Positions 58,248 through 64,000 of a DNA stretch of 64,000 nucleotides are shown here, piece after piece. This DNA comes from Bdellovibrionales bacterium (lineage in GTDB: Bacteria; Bdellovibrionota; UBA1018; CAIMNF01): positions 248,001 to 312,000 of the forward strand of contig CANNBJ010000002.1 in the NCBI GenBank assembly GCA_947502835.1. Direction: 5' to 3'. Under the pieces are notes generated by a model. That model had not been told where the DNA came from and made no database searches. It was given only the letters and a program-made list of their open reading frames with translations. The position numbers and the translations under genes were made by a program. Each line of letters begins with the position of its first letter. Position 1 is the stretch's first letter.

Positions 58248-60473
58248 TCAGGAGAGGAAAAGCATCTCACGATATTTCGGCAGCGGCCAAAAGTCGTCTG
58301 CCACCATGGTCTCCAGAGCATCGCATTGTGCCCGCAGGGATTCCATGGCGGGCTTCAACTCCTCTGCGATCCTTGCAGCCCTGGACTCTTCACCGTCCAT
58401 CGAACGGATTTGAGCAAGGGTCCGGTCCAGACGCTTGAGTTCCGACTGCGCACTCGAAAGCGTTTGATAAAGCTTGGAGAGGACTTCGGCTTGCGGAGCC
58501 TGGAGCCCCAAGGATTTCCCTGCCGCCACACCTTCGGCAAGAATGGTCGCATACTGGTAAGCTGCAGGGAGGATCTGGGTTTCTGCAATGGTCTGCAGGG
58601 TCTCCCCCTCGATCATCACCTTCTTGTTGTAGATTTCAATCCGTACATGAAAGCGGGACTTGATTTCCTCTTCAGAAAAAACCTTAAGTCCCGAAAGAAG
58701 CTTGATGGATTGGGGGCTGGCAATCTGGTGAAGCGCCTCAGGGGTGGTTTTCAGGTGCGGAAGTCCGCGCTTTTCGGCCTCTTTGACCCAGTCTTCCGAA
58801 TACCCGTTTCCTTCAAAGCGAATGGCTTTTGTTTCCTTGATGGCATCCTTCACCACCGAGAAAATCGCCTCCTCCCTTGATTTCGAGGTTTTCATCCTGT
58901 CCGCGAGGGCACCTGTGATCTCGTTGATTCCATCAGCCACGGCACAGTTCAGGAGGGTGACCGGGAGGGAGCAGGAGGCAGAAGCCCCCACGGCCCTGAA
59001 CTCGAACTTGTTCCCTGTGAAGGCGAAAGGTGAAGTCCGGTTTCGATCCGTGTTGTCCTTCATTACGGTCGGGAGACGGCTGACACCAAGTTTGATCACG
59101 GCCTCGGTGTAATTGAGATCCTTGTGGGCATCCTTCTCGATTTCATTGAGCATGTTATCGAGCATGTTGCCAAGGAACACCGAGATGATCGCGGGGGGAG
59201 CCTCGTTCGCTCCCAATCGATGATCATTGCCGCTCGATGCGATTGCAGCCCGGAGAAGTCCGGCATGTTTGTGCACACCCTTCAAGGTTGCCATCAAGAA
59301 CAGGAGGAATCTCAGGTTCTGATGGGGCGTCTTCCCCGGCTCGAGCAGGTTGATTCCCTCAATCTCGGAGCCGCCGGAGGAAACCATCATGGACCAATTG
59401 TTGTGTTTCCCGCTTCCGTTCACACCTTTGAACGGCTTCTCGTGAAGAAGAAGCTCGAAGTCGTGTTTCTTGGCCACACGCTTCAGGACTTCCATGGTGA
59501 TGTGGTTGTGGTCGATCGCCACGTTCGCTTCCTCGAAGATCGGCGCGGTTTCGAATTGCATGGGGGCAACTTCGTTGTGCCGTGTTTTCGTGGGTACCCC
59601 GAGCTTGAAGAGCTCCGTCTCGGCTTCATTCATGAACGAGAGAACCCGCGCCGGAATGGATCCGAAGTAATGGTCTTCGAGCTGTTGGCCCTTCGGAGGA
59701 GATGCTCCCAGCAGGGTCCGCCCCGTCATGACGAGATCCGGCCTCAGAGTGTAAAAGGCACGATCGATCAGGAAGTATTCCTGTTCAGGTCCGAGGGTGG
59801 TGGTGACCGCCCTTGCATCGGTATCCCCGAGAGTGTGAAGAAGCTTGCACGCGCTCTCCGAGAGGGCCTCGTTGCTTCTCAGGACTCCGGTTTTTTCATC
59901 CAGGGCATCACCGTGATAGCTGATGAAGACTGAGGGAATGCAGAGGGTTCGAGTGGGACCGATTTCCGCGAGGAAAATCGGAGAGGTCGGATCCCAAGCC
60001 GCATAGCCGCGGGCCTCGAAAGTGGTTCTCATTCCACCGGAAGGGAAACTCGAGGCGTCCGGCTCGGACTGGATTAGCTGTGCGCCCGAGAAACGCTCGA
60101 TCGGTGAACCGCTCCCGTCGACCGTGAGGAAGGCGTCATGCTTTTCGGCGGTGGTTCCAGTTTGAGGTTGAAACCAATGGCAATAATGGGTGACCCCGTT
60201 CTCCAGAGCCCACTCCTTCATTGCGTGCGCAAGGGCGTTGGCGACTTCCAGATCCATTTTCTTGCCCGAGTGACTCGTTTGAACGAATCTCTTGAAGATG
60301 TCATTCGGAAGCTTTTGCTTCATTTGCTTCAAACCGAAAGTGTACTGTCCGTAAAAGTCGGAAATCTTCAGCTGCTTTCCGTTCTCGTCCCGGGGAGGGT
60401 CGGTCATGACCGGCTTGCGGTGATTGATGGTTTGCAGTGCCTGAAAGCGTGGATGAGATGCGGATCTTGACAT
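58248..60473 (-). CDS. glnN: Glutamine synthetase type III
   Basis: The 741-residue enzyme assembles glutamine from glutamate and ammonia. Its length and sequence are those of GSIII rather than GlnA: GPEQEYFLIDRAFY (metal-binding Glu), NEVAPMQFETAPIFEEAN, the ATP-binding region LLHEKPFKGVNGSGKHNNWSM and NRTSPFAFTGNKFEFRAVG. I start at 60473 (GGGAGGT upstream); an in-frame start at 60506 is less good. GSIII is found in Bacteroidetes, some cyanobacteria and deltaproteobacteria. It stands alone, convergent with the GT2 gene. Confidence 0.96.
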   Translation of the reverse strand: MSRSASHPRFQALQTINHRKPVMTDPPRDENGKQLKISDFYGQYTFGLKQMKQKLPNDIFKRFVQTSHSGKKMDLEVANALAHAMKEWALENGVTHYCHWFQPQTGTTAEKHDAFLTVDGSGSPIERFSGAQLIQSEPDASSFPSGGMRTTFEARGYAAWDPTSPIFLAEIGPTRTLCIPSVFISYHGDALDEKTGVLRSNEALSESACKLLHTLGDTDARAVTTTLGPEQEYFLIDRAFYTLRPDLVMTGRTLLGASPPKGQQLEDHYFGSIPARVLSFMNEAETELFKLGVPTKTRHNEVAPMQFETAPIFEEANVAIDHNHITMEVLKRVAKKHDFELLLHEKPFKGVNGSGKHNNWSMMVSSGGSEIEGINLLEPGKTPHQNLRFLLFLMATLKGVHKHAGLLRAAIASSGNDHRLGANEAPPAIISVFLGNMLDNMLNEIEKDAHKDLNYTEAVIKLGVSRLPTVMKDNTDRNRTSPFAFTGNKFEFRAVGASASCSLPVTLLNCAVADGINEITGALADRMKTSKSREEAIFSVVKDAIKETKAIRFEGNGYSEDWVKEAEKRGLPHLKTTPEALHQIASPQSIKLLSGLKVFSEEEIKSRFHVRIEIYNKKVMIEGETLQTIAETQILPAAYQYATILAEGVAAGKSLGLQAPQAEVLSKLYQTLSSAQSELKRLDRTLAQIRSMDGEESRAARIAEELKPAMESLRAQCDALETMVADDFWPLPKYREMLFLS

Positions 60474-60532
60474 GGTACCTCCCAATGAACCCGCGCATTC
60501 TTTCACTGAAACTCGAGATTTTCAATGGGAAC

Positions 60533-61696
60533 TTAGTACAGACGGTAGATCGAAAACCGGGATTCGAGACCGCCGTTTCGAAGATCAAAGTGCTTCTCCG
60601 ATTTCAGTCCGATGGAATGGATCAGTTTCTTTTCGGAGGTGATGATTCCAGCGGTCCAATTCTTGTAGTGGTGCTTCAAAGTGGACCCGATGTCCCGGTA
60701 GAGGGGAATCAATGTCTCGATTTCATCCAGACGCACCCCATAAGGCGGATTTGTCACGATCAACCCTTTTGATTGAAGGGCATTGCTGGATTCGAACCGG
60801 CGGACACTCAGTTGCACAAGCCCCCTGAATCCTGCATTTTCGAGATTCGACCGGGTCAGCTCCACGGCTTCGGGGTTGTGATCCGATCCCGAAAGGACTG
60901 GCAGCCTCCCGGGATCCAAAACCCTCTCCGCACTCACTTCCTCAAAGATGCTTTGGAACAGCTCGGGCTGATGTCCGAGCCATGCAAAGAAACCGAATCG
61001 ACGGCGGTACAGTCCGGGTGCCGTTCGGGTGGCAATCATCGCGGCCTCAACCAGGATCGTGCCGGATCCGCAAAACGGATCATGAAATGCGAAACCCTCG
61101 TTGCAGAAGTATTGCCAGCCTGAGAGCAGGAGAAGTCCTGCAGCGAGGTTCTCCTTGATGGGTGCTTCCAGAGTGGATGTTCTGTATCCGCGCTCGTGAA
61201 GACTCGGTCCCGAAAGATCGAGGTATACTTTCAGGATTTGGTCATGCAGGTGCAAGCGGATCGTAATGTCGGGTTCATCCCTGCTCACATTGGGCCGCTC
61301 CAGCCCTTTGTTCCGGAAATGGTCCACGATCGCATCTTTCGCTTTCAGCGCCCAAAACTGAGGGTTTACAGGAATCCTTCGTTCCTTGGTCTCACCCGCG
61401 GTCAGGTAGACTGCGAACGTGGAATTCGACTCGAAAATCCCGCTCCAGTCGATGCCCGCAAGGGCTGCGTAGAGTTCCTCCGGTTTGAAGATCTTTTTGA
61501 ACCGAGCCAATAAAAGGAGAATCCGGGAGGCAGTGCGAAGTTTAAGATTCGCGAGGTATGCGGTACGGAGATCCCCCTCGAATTCCACTCCTCCCGGGTA
61601 GGCAGCGGTGATCTTCGCCGGCAGTTTTTCAATCTCTTTTCGCATGGCCTCGTCCAGTCCTCCGGGACAAATGGCAAAAAAAGTGAATTTGCTCAT
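60533..61696 (-). CDS. rlmL: THUMP-domain guanine-N2 rRNA methyltransferase (RlmL N-terminal-half type)
   Basis: The 387-residue protein has an N-terminal ferredoxin-like/THUMP region (FFAICPGGLDEAMRKEIEKL, then IRLHLHDQILKVYLDLSG) and a C-terminal methyltransferase with FHDPFCGSGTILVEAAM (SAM motif I) and IVTNPPYGVRLDE (catalytic motif IV, NPPY). It matches the N-terminal enzyme of RlmL, which makes m2G2445 of 23S rRNA. The RlmK half is absent. Its ATG overlaps the stop of the small lipoprotein gene (ATGA). Confidence 0.92.
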   Translation of the reverse strand: MSKFTFFAICPGGLDEAMRKEIEKLPAKITAAYPGGVEFEGDLRTAYLANLKLRTASRILLLLARFKKIFKPEELYAALAGIDWSGIFESNSTFAVYLTAGETKERRIPVNPQFWALKAKDAIVDHFRNKGLERPNVSRDEPDITIRLHLHDQILKVYLDLSGPSLHERGYRTSTLEAPIKENLAAGLLLLSGWQYFCNEGFAFHDPFCGSGTILVEAAMIATRTAPGLYRRRFGFFAWLGHQPELFQSIFEEVSAERVLDPGRLPVLSGSDHNPEAVELTRSNLENAGFRGLVQLSVRRFESSNALQSKGLIVTNPPYGVRLDEIETLIPLYRDIGSTLKHHYKNWTAGIITSEKKLIHSIGLKSEKHFDLRNGGLESRFSIYRLY

Positions 61697-61824
61697 TTTG
61701 GACTCCCGGAGGGTGTGGGTGAAGGATTCGCGGGTTCAAGTGGGGGGGGGAATCCGTAGAGCGGGGTAGGCGCCTTTTTCACGCCACATGCCGAGAGAAT
61801 CAGAATCAAGAACAGGAGTTTCAT
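61693..61824 (-). CDS. lptM: Very small lipoprotein, LptM (YifL)-like
   Basis: This 43-residue gene starts MKLLFLILILSACGVKKA, with the lipobox ILSAC and Cys13, then TPLYGFPPPLEP and a Pro/Ser-rich tail. LptM is a short lipoprotein with a C-G-x-K-G-P-L-Y pattern that helps the LPS-export protein LptD mature; here ACGVKKAPTPLY is a fair match. It starts seven bases after the barrel-protein stop, with GGTGA upstream, and its stop overlaps the rlmL ATG. It is so short that automated annotation could miss it. Confidence 0.72.
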   Translation of the reverse strand: MKLLFLILILSACGVKKAPTPLYGFPPPLEPANPSPTPSGSPK

Positions 61825-61831
61825 CGATGTT

Positions 61832-63097
61832 TCACCATTTCACGGCCAATCCGAGGGCAATGCGATCCAATCCCACATCCGCGCGGAGATACCATTGTGG
61901 ACCAATGGCATACAGCAGGCCCAGACCTGCGTTTGGTTGGATTCCCTCAAGGATGCCCAGTCCCGCTTCCGAGGCGTTTTCCGCGGAAATCACCCAATTG
62001 AACTGTGCGCCCACATGGGCCAAAAGAGCGAAGGTTGGATTGAATTGAAGGGTGTACAAAAGTTCCGACCGGATGGGGATCACATCATAGTTGTCGAAGG
62101 TTCCGAGGAGGTTGACCCTTGAATAGTATCCGAGCCCGAACTCCAGTGAAAGAGAGTCCTGGGGGGCATGCTCCGTGAACCAAAGATTTCGATCGATGAT
62201 TTCATTGTAATATGCGGTGAATCCATTGTGAGCTGTGCCCGGGATGACGAATCCCGACATGTTGGAGAAGCTCCCCACACTCAAGCCAAGCATGTGTTCG
62301 TACTGAATCACGGGCGGGTGCTCCTCGATTCCCGGTCCGCCTTGCGCGTTGGTCGAGGGGGTTTCGTCGAATTCTTCACCTGATTTCAAATTGCGTGGAC
62401 TGGTGGAGGCATCGAGTTCCTCATCAAACCGCTCCACCGATCCGGCAACAATCGGAGACCCTGATTGCGGTCCCCCGGAGCCGTCATCCCCCAAAAGTGC
62501 GGGGGCATTCGGATCGGGTGGTTCCTGGGCGATCGGTTCCTCCGCCTTGGGTTCCCCTGCCATGGTCTCTGGAGCAGGCTCCGCAGTTTCGGGTACCGGA
62601 TTTGCTGCGGTGGCGGGAGCGGTGGGGATGGATTCGCTCATCGATCCCCGAGGCACTGCCGATGCCACGACGACAGGCCCGGAGGTCGGCGGATTTTCCG
62701 GTTGAGGGGGTGAAACCAGGTCGGCGACTTTTTCGGCTGCAAGGTATCTCTTTTCCAGCTCGAGGCGTCCCTCCTGATCGTATCTCCGGATCCTCTTGGC
62801 AATGATTTCCTTGGAAATGGAATCCGTCTTCAGAACCCGGAATGCCATGACCGGACGATCCCCGATTTGCACCAAGAGGAGGTTGCCTGTGCGGGGCACG
62901 TCGGTTTCGAGTTTGAATCGATACACCCTTCCGGAACGACTGATTTCTTTCGGGGTGATTTCGAGCTGCCGGGCGTCGATGGAGGGAAGGATTTCCGCCA
63001 TGGCGGGATGCCTGAGGCGTTCGCCGCTGAAGAGAAGAAGCATCCCGAAAAACAGGCTTTGACGAACAAAGTGTTTTGTCTTCAAACTAAGGTCCAT
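61832..63097 (-). CDS. Outer-membrane protein with periplasmic domain, Pro-rich linker and C-terminal beta-barrel
   Basis: The 421-residue protein starts at 63097 with a signal peptide (SLFFGMLLLFSGERLRHPAMA). A periplasmic domain (about residues 40-120) contains FKLETDVPRTGNLLLVQIGD and RYDQEGRLELEKRYLAAE. Next comes a Pro/Glu/Ala/Thr/Ser-rich linker (about 130-250), then a C-terminal half of alternating strands (LSLEFGLGYYSRVNLLGTFD, AHVGAQFNWVISAENAS) that ends in a terminal Trp (LGLAVKW), the outer-membrane signature. The function is unknown. The next gene, encoded in the same direction, is the LptM-like one. Confidence 0.8.
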   Translation of the reverse strand: MDLSLKTKHFVRQSLFFGMLLLFSGERLRHPAMAEILPSIDARQLEITPKEISRSGRVYRFKLETDVPRTGNLLLVQIGDRPVMAFRVLKTDSISKEIIAKRIRRYDQEGRLELEKRYLAAEKVADLVSPPQPENPPTSGPVVVASAVPRGSMSESIPTAPATAANPVPETAEPAPETMAGEPKAEEPIAQEPPDPNAPALLGDDGSGGPQSGSPIVAGSVERFDEELDASTSPRNLKSGEEFDETPSTNAQGGPGIEEHPPVIQYEHMLGLSVGSFSNMSGFVIPGTAHNGFTAYYNEIIDRNLWFTEHAPQDSLSLEFGLGYYSRVNLLGTFDNYDVIPIRSELLYTLQFNPTFALLAHVGAQFNWVISAENASEAGLGILEGIQPNAGLGLLYAIGPQWYLRADVGLDRIALGLAVKW

Positions 63098-63105
63098 TGT
63101 ATCGT

Positions 63106-64000
63106 ATGGCACACAAAGCTTCCATTTATTTGCTTCTGTCGGTCCTCGCAGTGTCCCGGATTCAGGCGGCATCCTCATTCGATGCAAGCCTGAGAGAAGC
63201 CATTTCCAGTAATGATTGGGCGGCACAGGTTTCCCTTTTGCTTCCTCGAAAGGGTCAAAATTTTGAACAGGACTTCCAACTGGCCAAGGCCCTCCTGCAA
63301 AACGAAAAAAGAAGCGAAAGCTTGAAGGTGCTGTCGGGCCTCCTTCTCTCAGGCAGGGATGAGCGCGTTCCGAGACTGATGCGTGTCGCAAGCGAGATGT
63401 TCTTCAGTCAAGAGACGTCCAATCTTCATTTTGAGGCAGTTCGGCTTCTGAGTGTGGGCAAACATCCGGAAGCGAGGGAGCGCCTCGAACAGGCGAATGC
63501 CCGTGAGGCGGGCAATGTCCTTGTTCTTACGCGCCTCATTCAGTGCGAAATCCTTGCGGGTGCAATGGATCCAGCCCTTGCCCATTTGAAAGAGGCTCTC
63601 GCTTACCTCCCTCCGTCCGCTGAATTGAAAGGGTTTTCCATGAAGATCGCCCTGATGGAAGAGGCGGGGAAGCCGGGAGAAACAAAAGGGCTTGTCCAGC
63701 CCAAACGTCCCTATCCGTCGGCCCAGGTTCCTTTCGTGTTCATGTTGGAGACCCTGAAACGCTTGGGAAGGGAGGAAGACCTGCGGTCGATTCTCGAAGG
63801 TCTTCCGAAGCAACATCCGAAGTGGAGCCATGCAATGGCTTGGGCTTGCGCGAGCGGGAGCCTTCCCGATTCCCTCAAACTCAAATTCAAGCAACAGCTG
63901 AAGCGTGAATTGGAGAGTCGGGAACGATTCGAGAAAGAACTGGCCCGCGAGATGGCCGATACCCAGCATTTCTGGATTGGCTACATTTCCTACGAGGAAT
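63106..64000 (+). CDS. Secreted helical-repeat (TPR-like) protein, cut by window edge
   Basis: The frame starts at the ATG at 63106 and is open to the window end (298 codons seen). It begins with a signal peptide (SIYLLLSVLAVSRIQAAS). Helical repeats follow with TPR-like spacing: REAISSNDWAAQVSLLLPRK, ALLQNEKRSESLKVLSGLLL, and LEALAYLPPSAELKG-type units (KEALAYLPPSAELKGFSMK). It is probably a periplasmic scaffold. Its ATG lies only eight bases from the start of the divergent barrel-protein gene. The C-terminus is unseen, so domain content beyond 64000 is unknown. Confidence 0.75.
   Translation, partial: MAHKASIYLLLSVLAVSRIQAASSFDASLREAISSNDWAAQVSLLLPRKGQNFEQDFQLAKALLQNEKRSESLKVLSGLLLSGRDERVPRLMRVASEMFFSQETSNLHFEAVRLLSVGKHPEARERLEQANAREAGNVLVLTRLIQCEILAGAMDPALAHLKEALAYLPPSAELKGFSMKIALMEEAGKPGETKGLVQPKRPYPSAQVPFVFMLETLKRLGREEDLRSILEGLPKQHPKWSHAMAWACASGSLPDSLKLKFKQQLKRELESRERFEKELAREMADTQHFWIGYISYEE

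Noticed and set aside
59124-59933. A 269-codon open frame antisense to glutamine synthetase
   Set aside because: Glutamine synthetase motifs run through the whole region on the minus strand.

Overview
The window is a chromosome segment of a flagellated Gram-negative bacterium. It carries BamD, an outer-membrane barrel protein, many lipoproteins, TatC and a flagellar operon with FlgM, CsrA and FliW. Gene content fits a deltaproteobacterial or Bdellovibrionota-like (Oligoflexia/Bdellovibrio-type) lineage: many lone lipoproteins and TPR proteins, a TAtT-like lipoprotein, a complete MoxR-Bat operon, EtfBA beside a membrane Fe-S oxidoreductase, and type III glutamine synthetase. That placement is inference from gene content only. 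Coding density is very high and no gap exceeds about 210 bases. Start/stop overlaps (ATGA, TAATG) are common. I see no tRNA, rRNA, insertion sequence, prophage or CRISPR.

Layout. 1-5.2 kb: late flagellar operon flgI(end)-small ORF-flgJ-flgM-flgN-flgK-flgL-csrA-fliW. 5.1-7.2 kb (minus): TPR protein, BamD lipoprotein and a TPR/SH3 membrane protein. 7.25-10.1 kb: an M20-peptidase-like and an aldehyde-dehydrogenase-like protein, both lacking key catalytic residues. 10.1-14.6 kb: cold-shock protein, a large secreted protein with eight GFMQQP repeats, a small ribbon-helix-helix-like protein, and a secreted HEARH protein with a partner. 14.6-18.3 kb (minus): etfB-etfA-Fe-S oxidoreductase. 18.4-25.8 kb (minus): moxR-DUF58-Bat operon, including a BatB-BatC fusion. 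25.9-29.5 kb (minus): rpsF-rpsR-DUF2232-rplI-dnaB. 29.6-32.9 kb: tatC, cyclophilin, a tandem methyltransferase and an unknown gene. 32.9-36.4 kb (minus): M16 peptidase and TAtT-like lipoprotein. 36.4-39.1 kb: STAS/zinc-ribbon protein, receiver-like/HATPase protein, maf, yggS-type gene. 39.3-44.7 kb: lipoprotein, 2-oxoglutarate oxygenase, YihY, zinc-less DksA, ICMT-like methyltransferase, AI-2E-type permease. 44.8-50.4 kb: PBP4, GTP-type PEP carboxykinase, hexapeptide protein, small Cys protein behind a FliA-like promoter, alpha/beta hydrolase. 50.4-58.2 kb: secreted unknown, then a coupled run of coiled-coil protein, HAMP-like membrane protein, RCC1-repeat lipoprotein, GT39-type transferase, FmdB zinc ribbon and GT2. 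58.2-64 kb: glutamine synthetase III, THUMP rRNA methyltransferase, a very small LptM-like lipoprotein, an outer-membrane barrel protein, and the start of a secreted repeat protein.

The most noteworthy signals are: the flgJ start codon inside the loop of a perfect 12-bp hairpin and overlapping the stop of a small upstream ORF; the adjacent pseudo-M20 and pseudo-ALDH; the six-gene envelope cluster with the RCC1 lipoprotein; a FliA-like promoter before a 74-residue Cys protein; and the 43-residue LptM-like gene. None of these proves a new system; each is a testable candidate.
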